Origin: Zea mays
Lineage: Eukaryota > Streptophyta > Magnoliopsida > Poales > Poaceae
DNA: 64,000 bases
Assembly (NCBI RefSeq): GCF_902167145.1
Contig: NC_050096.1
Coordinates: 266,622,622-266,686,621, forward strand
Direction of reading: 5' to 3'
Shown here in pieces: positions 33,664 to 45,076 of this stretch (positions are counted from its first letter, which is position 1; each line of letters opens with the position of its first letter). The notes under the pieces were generated by a model. It had not been told where the DNA came from and searched no databases. It was given only the letters and a program-made list of their open reading frames with translations. The position numbers and the translations under genes were made by a program.

Positions 33664-35635
33664 GTTTTGTTCACCTGTTGGCTAAAAATGCTTAGTTAGC
33701 ACTTAGCAGACATAGACTTGTAATGTCTAAACTTAGGATAACATGTGTTCCATGATTGATGTGTTTGCTTGAGTAGTTAATTGTGGATAGGAATTCCTCC
33801 TCTATTGAACTGGTGCTTGGGATGCTTTTGTGTGATAAATAGAAGAATAATGAAAAGCCGTAGCAGGTTAAATAGATGCTCGTACTTATGGGGTCGTATT
33901 TGCGTTGCGTAAATATACAAAATGTTTGTCTTCTTTTAGTGGTGTTACTGTTGTGCGCTCGATGATAGTGTGTACGGTTATTTATGATGTCTCGCTACTT
34001 AGTGTTTAATTCGCTATCGTGTACTTAAAGTATATTGTGCTATTTCATTATATTCATACATATGCATCTTGCACCTCATATAGGACCGAGAGATGATGAT
34101 CGAGCCAGTGATGTGGTGCCAACCACAAGATGCAGTCGGTGGACGACCCAAGGAAGGATGGACCTAATCAATGGATGCTCGCCAAGCGAGTACCTCCCCC
34201 AGCAAACACTATCTAAGTGTCAAATTAAAAGGCAAGCCCCGGTTTATGCATAACCGTTATATATGCTATTTTACTGCACTTAATGTTTGTAGGCTTGTAT
34301 TGTGCACTTAAGTGTAGGAGTTGATTGAAACCTTAGTTGCATGAACTTAGGATTCCTTTTGAGATGGATACTAGTATGCTAGGTCGAGTAGCTGCTTTAT
34401 TAAGTAGGATCTCGGTAGAAGACGAGTGATTTTTCTAGCACTCGCGCGAGGTCAGGCCATTGATTGTACCCACTTTCATATCGTACTGATGTTGGTTGTG
34501 GGCAACAATCCATGGGGATTGGTTGTCCACGGGATAAAAATTTGAATAAGGATTAAGGTGTGGTACCGTGAGTCAAGCGTTTGAACGTACTAAACACATA
34601 CCGAGAAATATGGTAAATCGGTAAGCCTAGTACCTGAGTGAACCTGCCCGCAGACATATCCCCTCACGCGACCTGAGACGAGGTCTCCCATTCCGGTTAT
34701 GGTGGGTACAAGTGCGGTCACTGCACGACGGCCAGTCGGGGTCAGTGGGGCATTGTACGCCAAGGCGGTGAGCCCTGATCTGTTGCCAGGGAATCGATGG
34801 GGACGGTTGATATGTGTGGGGACGGAGTGCCCCTACATGTCGTGTGTTTAGGTTTACCTTGCAAGGATAAAAACTCGATTCGAATCGTCTGCTTCTCGCA
34901 GCTAATGAGACTGCTTGATCCATGCTGCTACATTGAGTAATAAGTGGAAATGAGTTGACTGGCAAAAAGGTTGATTGCTTAAAAATGTTTGATACCATGT
35001 ATGAGTAGCTAGGTACTCATCTAGTTTAAAAGGATCATACTAAAACTTGAAAAGCTAAAACTTGATTTAGACTCAGCTAGTGCTTTTGGCAAACCAAACC
35101 CCTCACCCAAACAGCTGCATGTCTAGAGGTAGAGGAGTAGACTCCTCACACCGGGTAAGTCTAGCTGAGTATTAGTATACTCAGCCTTGCTTGTGGCACA
35201 ATTTTTGCAGGTACTCCTTAGGATGATTTGTTGCTGGTGTGACTTGGCCTCCATCCCTGCCACCGGGATAGATGGTCGAGTGGGTTATTGCTTCCGCAGG
35301 AGAGGACCGGGAGGAGTAGCGTGGCCAGGCTTCGCCATGTTACTTGGTTTTCTCCGTTAGTTATTTCCGCTGCATTAAAATTTATGGTTATTATTTCTGA
35401 AACTCCGATAATGTAATCACAAATGACACTTATTAAATTTGTGGTATTATGTTTTATTGTATTTCTCTGTGCCTCACCTTCGAGTGAGCTAGTGGTATTC
35501 GATCCTGGTTAAGTGGCCTAGTCGGACTAGATCCGAGGGACTGACGGGTTATTCCTGTTTAAGTGTGTTGCTGCCCTTAATGGTGCGACTTGGGCACTTA
35601 AGCTGGAATAATTCGGGCGGTTCCGCCACAATCAG

Positions 35636-36127
35636 CTACCCCGCTGAACAACGAGCAATATTGAGAAAGTGCCCGTCGTGCTGCATCTTGCATGGCTGCC
35701 TCAACAGTATCCCTCTCAGTAATAGAATAATGCTCTGAGAAGGCCTCTGCACCCCGGAGATCATCGTCCGGACGGTGCACCAAGCAAGTAGCCTCCCACT
35801 GGTTCGGGTATAGCCCGCGACAATGCTGGTAGACTACACAACGGTACTCGATGGACCAAGTGTGTCGGTCGAAGGCCCGACGCAACAGGGTATCAAGAGC
35901 ATCGTGGAAGTGACACCCGCGAGCAGTGTCACGAGTGTTGGGTCTAGCGATCCATCCCTCTGGCTCCGGCTCCTCCGAGAGCTCCGTGCCATGTGGCTCG
36001 AACTGCCACCAACGGTGTCGTCGTCTCCATCTCCGTCTGGGTCTCCTCCAGCAGCCGGGATGCCCTGTGGTGGTGCAGGGGGCATCTCTGGCTGAGGTGC
36101 AGGGGAAGGTGGCCTCTCAGACTCCAC
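35636..36127 (-). pseudogene. Element B upstream ORF, 5' portion
   Basis: On the minus strand, from the ATG at 36127 (MESERPPSPAP), a Pro/Ser/Asp-rich N-terminus runs to about 35900. A frameshift follows, and the conserved part begins at about 35885 (RRAFDRHTWSIEYRCVVYQH, then LRGAEAFSEHYSIT and MQDAARRALSQYCSLF). At 35636 it is cut by the LARD-like insertion and resumes at 21815. The Cys/His/Trp-rich middle looks like a folded domain that I cannot name. It precedes gag in a separate frame and its role is unknown. Confidence 0.6.
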
Positions 36128-36571
36128 CTCCCGCTGAGGTGAGGGGGAAGAGTCCTGCTGCTCCTGGTCCTGCTCCTGCTCCTAGCATCGGCGCTCCTGC
36201 TCCTCATACAGGCGACGATGCAGTCTCTCTAAGTGACTGGACTGACCTGGCACCGTGCGACGTAGTGGACGCTCCGTCAGGCGGGAAGGCAAAAGGGGAT
36301 CACAGACTTACGTGCAGTGCACCTGATATAGGCCATCTACAAAAGACATTGTAAGCACAAGAGTAAGAGTAGAACTATGAGACCAAAAAGTAAACAGATA
36401 GATAAGTGAGACAAAACTTTTTGAGATGAGTAATAACATAGAGTTGGTCAAGATGACCAACTTTTGAAAGAACTCTAAGGTCAAGGTAAGAGTAGGGGTC
36501 TATAGTCCTTAGATCGACCATTCTAGTCTAGGTTAGCAGTCCTACAGTCAGCAAGGCTTTGATACCACTTA
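36128..36571 (-). other. Leader and primer-binding site of element B
   Basis: The leader has no clear ORF. At 36556-36567 the minus strand reads TGGTATCAAAGC, one mismatch from the initiator tRNA-Met complement, followed by four bases and the 5' LTR edge at 36572. Confidence 0.82.
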
Positions 36572-38008
36572 TGTCACACCCAGTTTTGAAAGGCAAACCG
36601 AATGCGCACCATGTACATGCCAGGATCAGAACTCACGTACACAGCGATTACATAATTGGACACCATCACACAATGCTCGATATAAATAGCGGAAAGGCAC
36701 TTTATTACAACAAGATGTCCAAGACATCCATAGAGTCTATTACATAACCATTGTCTTTAACATAACTATCAAAGTGCGGAAATACGAAACATAGAAGCTA
36801 AGCCTACATAGGCAGCTGACTGGGGGTTTGCCACTAAGAAAGAACTAGAACTCGTCGTAGTCCTGAAACTCCTCGAAGTCATCCATGTTGCCAGCATCAC
36901 CTCCTGAGCACTGAGAACAATGGGGACAACCTGGGGTGGGGGTGGTGTGTAAAGCAAGGGTGAGTACACATCAACGTACTCAACAAATGTCCCGTTTGGC
37001 TAAAGTGGACTAGCTGTATATGGAGTTGAGGTTAAGCAGTTGTTTTTAGTTGGTCAAATATTTATTATTATTAGTAGAGCCAAGTTTTAGTAATAAACCC
37101 GGTTATTACCCAGAAGTACCCCCTCAAAAGAGGAAATACCAGAGATCAGATTTTATAACATCATTATTAATCATCATCATAAAAGTATCCAAAGTTCTTC
37201 TAATAAAAGAGGATCCCAAGGCTGCTCTTAACCGTGAACTCGGCTCATATAACAGTTTCTAACACTCTGCAGAGGTTGTACACTTTACCCACAAGTCGTG
37301 ATCCCTTTATGCCTCGGGTCGATCAAACCCTCAAACACTACCAAGGTGAGTCAGCAAGGTTTCACTACGTAGCCTTTACAAAGACTCCCCTGGTGCATAG
37401 CTGCTCGTTAGGTTTCGCCAGTCGTACAAACACAGTACACCTCCCCAAGCTGGGTGACTAATAAAATCAAATCGAATGAACCTCTGCACCCCAACCTTGG
37501 TAGAGCGAGCACTATGCCCCGACCCCCATTGACGGCCCTCCGGCAAAGCCAACTACACCCCCAGGTTCATCTAATTAATCAGCTAAGGGCATCCCATTCT
37601 ACCCTCATGGTTGCTGTTATACCGGGTGGTCACTCCACGAATAGGTCCTTACGGAGAGGTACTCAGGAAAAAGGCATGAGCCCCCTAGAGTATCACAGGT
37701 TCATCAACATAACCAGGATAACAGTATCTTATCATAAATGTTCACATCATGTTCGTTGATTAAAGTTAAGGCAATAGCAAAATGCTAACCATGATAACCC
37801 AGAAGGTAAACAAGGATAAGTAAATACAGACTAGTCAATCCTTAGGTTTCATAAAGTAATGCGGGACAGTGAATCATAAAGTATGTAGGACATAATAGGT
37901 CAGAGGACACTTGCCTTCACCAGGTTGTTGCTCAGGGAGGTCTCCAACAACACACTCAGGAACCTCGGACTGCTCGTTGTCTAAATAAAGCGAGCATGCA
38001 TTCAATAC
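36572..38008 (-). repeat. 5' LTR of element B, left part
   Basis: In element orientation this is the 3' portion of the LTR, ending CTGGGTGTGACA at 36572. At 36931-36970 it has the GAGTACTCACCCTTGCT block and acceptor-like CAG shared with the LTRs of A, D and the LARD-like element. From 37481 it matches 13336 onward. It is cut at 38008 by element E; AATAC at 38004-38008 is the target duplication. Confidence 0.88.
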
Positions 38009-39158
38009 TGTCAGTACCCTGAAATAGGGGTACCCCTTACTACAACCTGAAGACGCGGTGCCCATGCGACTATCTCTAGTCACGTGGTGAACAACACCCG
38101 ACTCCACCACATGGATGGCCCCAGGATCGCCATGTGGCTAGAGAAAATGATACACTCCAAGATGACAACATTGGGTCTGGACCCCCATGGGAAAGTGCCA
38201 AACCCCTGTGCATATGGACCGGACCTCCGGCGCAAGGTCCAGGACCCCCACGAGTGCAACCCGGACCTCCGGGTCAGGTCCCGGACCCCTCTGTGTGGAG
38301 TCCGGACTACCCACAACCGGGTCCTGAGACTCTAGGGCAGAGAATACCCAGGCCTTGCTCGGGCAGAGGTCCGGTGCCGACATGTGTCCAGGCCCAGCCT
38401 AGTGCGGACCTATCCGCATAACGCTACTGCTCCCCGCCCAGGCGGAGACCTGATGCTGCCACGTGGCCTACCGCACGTGACGTAAGCCAGCGGGCGGAGC
38501 CTGACATAAGGCCTCTAGGTCGCGCTGTCTCTGCATTTATTACGGAGAAGACATGTCGCCTGACTATCCCGCTGACAGGTGATGTGCCCCTACAACATTT
38601 AATGCGTCCTATCCACTCAGCTGGCAGGCGGCGTCCAGGCCATCCTGTAGGCGGCGTACCTATCCATTCCATTGCCGAACAGTGCGCCCGTGCTGCGAGG
38701 TGCACTGTGCTCATCCATCATCACTCGTACGCTGCCAGGGAAGCTTCCCTTGCACACCAATGCTATGCATATCGCAGATATCAGGGCGTAAGGAAGATTA
38801 CACTGGGGTCGAGCATTAGTCACTCCTAGTATTACACCTATTATGTTCCTGGGCCCACATGTCGGGGCTCAGCACCCTTGTACGTGCCCCCATTGGAGCT
38901 ATAAAAGGGGAGGCATGCAACGACATGAGGGGGACTCATTCAGACTCTAGCCATCCTGGACACAACTCAAGCTCACGAGCAATACAACACACAGTGGAGT
39001 AGAATATTACGCCTCGGCGGCCCGAACCACTCTAAATCCTGGTGTGTTCTTGTGTTCACCCCCCAATCTCGTAACAGGCAAAATGCCTAGGCCCCTCCTC
39101 ATCTTAGGACTTAGGGCGGGTGCATTCCGCCACCCGACCGGAGATTTCCTCTCTGACA
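38009..39158 (+). repeat. 5' LTR of element E, 1150 bp
   Basis: TGTCAGTACCC at the start, CTCTCTGACA at the end, TATA box CTATAAAAGG at 38899-38908. No gene. Confidence 0.9.
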
Positions 39159-39180
39159 TTTGGCACGCCAGGTAGGGGGC
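39159..39180 (+). other. Primer-binding region of element E
   Basis: TTTGGCACGCCAGGTAGGGG follows the LTR directly. The same type of site, with GGCGCGCCAGG, is used by the Huck-type element at 55550-55569. The priming tRNA is not identified here. Confidence 0.75.
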
Positions 39181-39264
39181 CTTGGCTTTAGGTTTTTGCT
39201 TGTTTTCCTGCTCGACACCGTGGTCCACTTCATCGAGCACCAAGATTTCGTGCCTGAGGACTTC

Positions 39265-40838
39265 ATGCTGGAGGAGGAGGTCACCTCTTCCACTCCGTGG
39301 GCCACCAACCTCCCTGTGCCTGGTGCAGCGGCTGTTGTGCACTCTGCATGGCAGCGCACTCCCACGCAAGCATCTAGGGTGTCTAGGGCTGCGCCTAGGG
39401 CGTTGTCAGTAGCCAGGGAATTGCCGCGCCACCCTCCTAGCTCCATGGCCTCTCCAAGAGCCATGAAGCAGTGGCGGGACGACGTCGACCGTCTACTCGG
39501 CATGGCGTACTCTGGCTCAACCAGACCCAGGCCTCGGTCATCCCGGCGTCAACATGAGGCGTTGACATCTGTGCGCTCACCCTCGATGAGGGCAGCGCCG
39601 ACTGAGGACCTACGGGCGGAGCTCAACCACCAGCGCACGGCGGAGGACGCTCCAGTCTCTCTGGAGAGGTCTAATGACCTGCGGGCAGAACTCAACCGCA
39701 GACGCGTAGGCGAGGATGCCTGCGTCTCTCTGGAAAGGGCGCGAGAGCGCCGACAGAACGTCGAGGGTCGCTACCTCGACTACGACTACGCTGCGGTAGC
39801 ACCACAGACCCCGATGGGCGCCCGGATCCTAACGGGTGTCCCGTTGGCCGGTGTGGGCTGCGCCGCGCTCGCATATCACCTCCGCGCAGCGACGTGGCCA
39901 TCCAAGTTCCGGCCACACCTGCCGGAGAAGTACGACGGTACGTCCAACCCATTGGAATTCTTGCAGGTTTACGTCACCGCCATCACGGCGGCAGGTGGAG
40001 ACACCGCCGTGATGGCAACATACTTCCATGTTGCCTTGTCTGGGCTGGCCCAGACTTGGCTCATGAACCTTGCCCTAGGATCGATCTGCTCCTAGGAAGA
40101 GCTCTGTGCGTGGTTCACCGCGAACTTCGCCAGCGCTTACCAACAACATGACGTGGAGGCGCACCTCCATGCAGTGAGGCAAGAGCCCAGGGAAACCCTT
40201 CGGGCCTTCATCTCCCGCTTCAGCAAGGTATGAGGCACCATACCTCATATTTCTGATGCTTCTATCATCACTGCTTTTCGCTAGGGAGTACGTGACGAAA
40301 AGATGTTGGAGAAGTTAGCCACGCACGACGTGGAAACTGTCTCCACACTCTTCGCTCTGGCCAACAAGTGCGCCAGAGCCGTCGAGGGCCGTGCGTGACA
40401 CTCGGCGCCACAAACCGAGGCTGCCCAGACGGGTGGCTCGGGTGTCATCGCTTAGGACGACAAAAAGAAGAAGAAAAATAACCGTGGCCACGAGAAGCTG
40501 TCGTCTACCGCCCTGGTCGTAGCAGCTGCGACTAGGGCCGGAGCGAGCGCAACAAGCGCCCATGACCGTAGAGGGGTAGCAGCGGCCCATGCCCTGTACA
40601 CCCCAACAGTCGCCACAACGCCGTGGAGTGTCACGAGATCATCGAGCTCGCGAAGCGCGTCAGCGAGCAGCGCGAGCAGACCTCCAGGGATGGCTCCCCT
40701 CCTCGCCGCCGGCTTGGCAAGGAAAGGGTCGACAGTGGCAAGGTGGCCGTAGGAGAACCAGATCTCAGGTATCAGTCATCCGAGAGGGTCCTGAAGGATG
40801 TTTTCACCGGAGACTCCAACTCCGATGATGGCAACTAG
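39265..40838 (+). pseudogene. Element E gag, decayed
   Basis: The frame starts near the ATG at 39265, passes a repeat-like stretch (DLRAELNHQR, DLRAELNRRR) and reaches the retrotransposon gag core (LPEKYDGTSNPLEFLQVYV, then FANF-like and FISRFSK). In-frame stops are at 40093-40095, 40231-40233, 40282-40284, 40396-40398 and 40453-40455. All five fit a single C-to-T or G-to-A change of a Trp, Arg or Gln codon. A frameshift then moves the C-terminal part (CHEIIELAKRVSEQREQ to DSNSDDGN) into another frame ending at the TAG at 40836. It is non-functional. Confidence 0.85.
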
Positions 40839-40849
40839 ATGGGCCACCA

Positions 40850-41270
40850 GGGGGACCCCGTACTCCCTGGTCTATAGGGTCGAAGCCTGCCTTCCTCCGG
40901 AAGCCCCTCTGGACTCCCCATGGGTCCAATTTTTTGATAAAGTCTGTGCAGGAACGATAACAGTACAAGGATGTGGACTACATCGACGAACTCAGACGTC
41001 AAGCGGTGACCCGAAATGCACGTTGCAACCAGGCGCCCAGTCGCTGCTAACGGCTCGTGCATAGTAGGGAACCCAGGGTCGGGACCAAGCCCTAAGGCGA
41101 GTACTGAACCAAGAAGGGATCCACAAACTCTCCCCCAGCTGGGAAGGACCCTTCAAGGTGATGGAAATGTGCCGACCTAGGGGTAACCGCCTTGCTACAA
41201 CTGGAGTACCTCTCCCCAACCCTTGGAGCATGGAGCATCTCCATAAGTTGTACCCATAGGAGCAAGTCTG
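40850..41270 (+). pseudogene. Element E integrase C-terminal remnant
   Basis: Directly after gag comes sequence matching the end of a Tat-type integrase: PYSLVY then VEACLPPE, later VDYIDELRRQAV and a segment like the integrase tail. Protease, reverse transcriptase, RNase H and the integrase core are absent. The element has therefore lost several kilobases between gag and the integrase end, or belongs to a non-autonomous subfamily with this structure. Confidence 0.75.
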
Positions 41271-42070
41271 AGGGGCTGAGTTTTTCTCCCTTTTGTAACT
41301 AGGTTGTGCATACATGTACGCCAGCCCGGTGAGGTCCGTCCTCATAAACCCGGCCTGTTGGCATGCACCCATGCATGTCGAGTCATAAAGAGGAGATTTA
41401 CCCCCTCAGATAAGCTTCTATATCCTCCTGCCTCCATGGTTTTATCCTGCAGTTTCCAGATATTATTTTTTATCTAACCCATCCGTACAGTTCCCATCTG
41501 TTCTGGCATTATGACATCCGAATTGGGTAGCTAGGCCTGCAGTTTAGGACCCCTCTACGAAAGTAGGGGGTCCGGTAGCCTAGGTGCCGGTTCTAAAGAA
41601 CGGGAGCCCATTCCATGGGGTGGTCCGGAGCTGTGTGGCCGCTTAGCCTGGTTCTGTACCCAAAGCCTATACACTCCACCACTCTGTGACGGGTACCCTA
41701 GTATTTGGAGCTATAGTCCTGTGGGTCCGACAATCGGGGGCCTGGTTCTATAGAATGGATACTTGTCTCCTGGGGTGGTCTAGAGCCGTGTAGCCGCTTA
41801 GCCTGGTTCTGTACCGTAAGCCTGCACGCTCCACCACTCTACGACGGGTGTCCTAGTATTTGGAACCGCGGTCCAGGGGGGCAGACACACAACTTGGCCC
41901 CCCAGACTAAAACCTGCAGGTCTCGTGCATGTATCAAAGGATGGCTAATGTCAGACGATGGGTCCTATGGGTGCACTACTAACGCTCCCTAGCCGAAGCT
42001 GTGTTCAGGTCACGGTCCCAGTCGAGGTTGCCCCCTAGGGGGCTGCTGCCAACTTTTTTAGGTATGCTGG
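41271..42070 (+). repeat. Element E downstream untranslated region with a 155-bp tandem duplication
   Basis: There is no gene. Two copies of a ~155-bp unit lie at about 41588-41742 and 41743-41897, sharing GCCGCTTAGCCTGGTTCTG, CTCCACCACTCT and TAGTATTTGGA. The Huck-type insertion follows at 42071, with GCTGG at 42066-42070 as the target duplication. Confidence 0.75.
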
Positions 42071-43782
42071 TGTCGGCGTTTCGACCCCGGGGGGTCCCTG
42101 GACCGACGATTAAATTATCGCCGCGTGTCCCAGCCCAGATGGGTCGGCGCGAGACAGAGCACGAAGGGGGGAGAAACAGCAAAAGGGGAAACCCGTGGCC
42201 TCCATGTTGTCCTGCGCCCCGGTCGGGTGCGCTTGCAGTAGGGGGTTACAAGCGTCCGCGAGGGAGAGTGAGAGAAAGACTGTCCGCCAGCCCATTCTCC
42301 CGCGCGGCCAACCTTCTCGTACAAGAGCCCTGGACCTTCCTTTTATAGGCGTAAGGAGAGGGCCCAAGTGTATAATGGGGGGTGTAGCAATGTGCTAACG
42401 TGTCCGGCAGAGAGGAGCCAGAGCCCTAAGTACATGCCATCGTGGCAGTCGGAGAGGTTTTGGCGCCCTGTTTATGTGATGTCGTGGCCGTCGGAGGAGT
42501 GCTTGAGCCCTATGGAAGTACAGCTGTCGGGGCTGTCGGATCCTTGCTGACGTCTCCTTGCTTCCGTAAGGGGCTGAGAGCCGTCGTCGTCATGGAGCAC
42601 GCGGGGTGCCATCATTACTTGTTTACCGGGGCGAGCCAGATGGGACGCCGGTCTTGTTCCCCGTAGCCTGAGCTAGCTAGGGGTAGGGTAATGATGGCCC
42701 CCCTGTGACGTGGTTGGTCCGAGCCCGGGGTCGGGCGAGGCGGTGACTCCTCCGAGGTCGAGGTTGAGATTGAGCCCTGGGGTCGGGCGAGGCGGAGACC
42801 GTCTTCCGAGGTCAAGGTTGAGTCCGAGCCCTAGGGTCAGGCGAGGCAGAGTCTGTCGTCCGAGGTCGAGGCTGAGTCCGAGCCCTGGGGTCGGGCGAGG
42901 CGGAGACCGTCTTCCGAGGTCGAGGCTGAGTCCGAGCCCTGGGGTCGGGCGAGGCGGTGTTCGTCGTCCGGCGTTGAGGTTGAGCCCGAGCCCTAGGGTC
43001 GGGCGAGGCTGAGTCCGTCGTCCGAGGTCGAGGCTGAGTCCGAGCCCTGAGGTCGGGCGAGGCGGTGTCCGTCTTTCGAGGTCGAGGCTGAGTCTGAGCC
43101 CTGGGGTCTGGCGAGGCGGTGTCCGTCGTCCGGCGTCGAGGTTGAGCCCGAGCCCTAGGGTCGGGCAAGGCGAAGACCGTCTTCCGAGGTCGAGGCTGAG
43201 TCCGAGCCCTGGGGTCGGGCGAGGCGGTGTTCGTCGTCCGGCGTCGAGGTTGAGCCCGAGCCCTGGGGTCGGGCAAGGCAGAGCTTCCTATGGCGCCCGA
43301 GGCTAGACTTAGCTGCTGTCAGCCTCACTCTGTCGAGTGGCACAGCAGTCGGAGCAGGGCAGGCGGCGCTGTTTTCCTGTCAGGTCGGTCAGTGGAGCGG
43401 CGAAGTGACTGCGGTCACTTCGGCTCTGTCGACTGAGGAGCGCGCGTCAGGATAAGGTGTCAGGCGATCCTTGCATTAAATGCTCCTGCGATACAGTCGG
43501 TTGGCGCGACGATCTGGCCAAGGTTGCTTCTCCGTGAAGCCTGGGCCTCGGGCGAGCCGAAGGTGCGTCCGTTGCTTGAGGGGACCCTCGGGCGAGACGT
43601 GAATCCTCCTGGGTCGGCTGCCTTTGGCCGAGGCTGGGTTCGGGCGAGGCAGGATCGTGTCCCTTGAGTGGACGGAGCCTTGACCTGAATCGCGCCCATC
43701 AGGCCTTTGCAGCTTTGTGCTGATGGGGGTTACCAGCTGAGATTAGGAGTCTTGGGTGTACCCCTAATTATGGTCCCCGACA
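42071..43782 (-). repeat. 3' LTR of the Huck-type element, 1712 bp
   Basis: In + orientation it runs from TGTCGGCGTTTCG to GGTCCCCGACA. The minus-strand TATA box (CTATAAAAGG) is at about 42339-42348. The 54-bp minisatellite has 10 units (about 42765-43280). No gene. Confidence 0.92.
42765..43280. repeat. 54-bp minisatellite, 10 units, in the 3' LTR
   Basis: The landmark GAGCCC recurs from 42772-42780 to 43258-43266 at exact 54-bp steps. The unit is GTCGGGCGAGGCGGAGACC, GTCTTCCGAGGTC, GAGGCTGAGTCCGAGCCCTGG with scattered substitutions. As 54 is a multiple of three, long but meaningless ORFs arise in several frames. Confidence 0.9.
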
Positions 43783-45060
43783 GTAGCCCCCGAGCCTCGA
43801 AGGGATTGTTAGTACTCGCTTGGAGGCTTTTGTCGCACTTTTTTGCAAGGGGACCGGCCTTTCTCGGTTGCGTTTCGTTCCGGTGGGTGCGCGCGGGCGC
43901 ACCCGCCGGGTGTAGCCCCCAAGGCCTCGGAGGAGTGGTTTGACTCCTTCGAGGTCTTAGCGCGTTTTGTGATGCTTCGGCCGGTCTGGTTGTTCCCTCA
44001 TGCGAGCTGGTCGTAGCCCGGGTTCATAGTCAGGTTCCAAGTTCTCGGGCTGGTATGTTGACGCTGTCAACGGTTTGGCCGGAGCCGGGTTTGCGAGAGC
44101 AGCCCCCGAGCCTCCGCACAGAGCGAGAGGACGGTCAAGGACAGACTCGGCTTTTTTCATACGCCCCTGCTTTGCCTTTCCGCAAGGAGGGGGGGGGAAG
44201 CGCCATGTTGCCCTCGGAGGGCGCCGAACATGGTGTCTCCAGTGAGTTGCTAACGGGTGATCCGAGTGGACGCCCGTGCCCCGTTCGATAAGGGTCGGCT
44301 AGTGGCCCAGAGGCGCGCTCCAAAAGTACCTACATGTGATTTGCCGGACCCGGTCCCGTTTGATAGGGTCCGAGGGCTCGATGCCTCCCTCTGATGGGAT
44401 TCCATTACAGAATCGCTCCTGCTGGTCTCGAAATGTCCTAGGGTACCTCAGGAGCGTAGCCCGAGCCTCGGCCATGTATCGGACGTACCCAGAGTCATCC
44501 CTCGCTTTGTGTGCTCTGAGGCGGCTGTCGAACCCTTCGGGGGCCAGCCTACGAACCCCTGATCAGTAGTGGGCGCGGAGCCCGAGTGGCCTGAGGCGCT
44601 TGTCGAACCCATCCGAGGGGCCAGCCTTCGAACCTCTAACCAGTGGTGGGCACGGAGCCCGAGTGCTCTGAGGCGGCTGTCGAACCCTTCCGAGGGGCCA
44701 ACCTTCGAACCTCTGATCAGTAGGGGGGCTCAGGGCCCGCTTCCTTCGCGGAGAAGGATCCCTTTCAGAGTATCCCCTTTCCCGGTCCCTGTAGCAAGAG
44801 AGAGAAAGAGGAAGAGGAAAAGGATACGAAATCGAACGACGTGGCACACCTTTTTTGACGCGGTCATCATGGCGGAGGTGAAGCGTCGCCTGCTTCGCCT
44901 GCCAAAGGTGCCGCCTGTCCTGCCGCAGAGTTAATGCGACGGGACGAGTGGTTCGCGGGGCATCCATTGTGCGTGCGTGAGCCGTTCGAGGAACGGGCGT
45001 CTCGCCTTTGAGTTTTGAATCTCGCGGCGGGTTCGGGCGAAGTGTTGAACGGGTCTCGCT
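43783..45060. other. Polypurine tract and non-coding region upstream of the antisense gene
   Basis: At 43783-43800 the minus strand reads CGAGGCTCGGGGGCTAC, the polypurine region next to the 3' LTR. The rest has no supported ORF. At about 44514-44740 there are three ~76-bp tandem units (CTGAGGCG at 44516, 44591 and 44668) containing TGTCGAACCC and CCAGCC/CCAACC-TTCGAACC. They lie some 330 bp upstream of the TATA box of the antisense gene and could be part of its promoter. Confidence 0.7.
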
Positions 45061-45066
45061 TGGGCC

Positions 45067-45076
45067 TTTATATATT
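45067..45076 (+). promoter_or_regulatory. TATA box for the antisense gene
   Basis: TTTATATATT on the plus strand lies 133-142 bp upstream of the ATG at 45209. That spacing leaves a ~100-base 5' leader. It is on the opposite strand to the retroelement's own promoter. Confidence 0.6.

Larger units (their letters stand above)
21821..35630 (+). mobile_element. LARD-like non-autonomous element with two 6067-bp LTRs
   Basis: Two LTRs (21821-27887 and 29564-35630) of exactly equal length flank a 1676-bp internal region. The target duplication ATCAG is at 21816-21820 and 35631-35635, which proves a single insertion into the upstream ORF of element B. By eye the LTRs differ at about 14 positions with no net indel, so the insertion is recent (about 0.1 My at the commonly used grass LTR rate). 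The internal region has a primer site and polypurine tract but no gag or pol. Its last 40 bases match the pol/polypurine junction of the Tekay-type elements A and B, so it was probably derived from, and mobilised by, that lineage. Confidence 0.9.
29564..35630 (+). repeat. 3' LTR of the LARD-like element, 6067 bp
   Basis: It is the same length as the 5' LTR and differs from it at about 14 substitutions seen by eye (for example G/A at 22910/30653 and C/T at 23522/31265). All internal landmarks recur 7743 bp downstream. No gene is supported. Confidence 0.92.

Noticed and set aside
36569..38008. Independent solo LTR
   Set aside because: Its sequence continues at 59366 after removal of E, with one copy of AATAC, and has a primer site on its left. 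It is therefore the interrupted 5' LTR of element B.
39160..39264. Upstream extension of the E gag frame
   Set aside because: It would start at a TTG inside the primer-binding site. The first plausible ATG is at 39265.
42812..43276. 154-codon minus-strand ORF in the 3' LTR
   Set aside because: Same minisatellite artefact.
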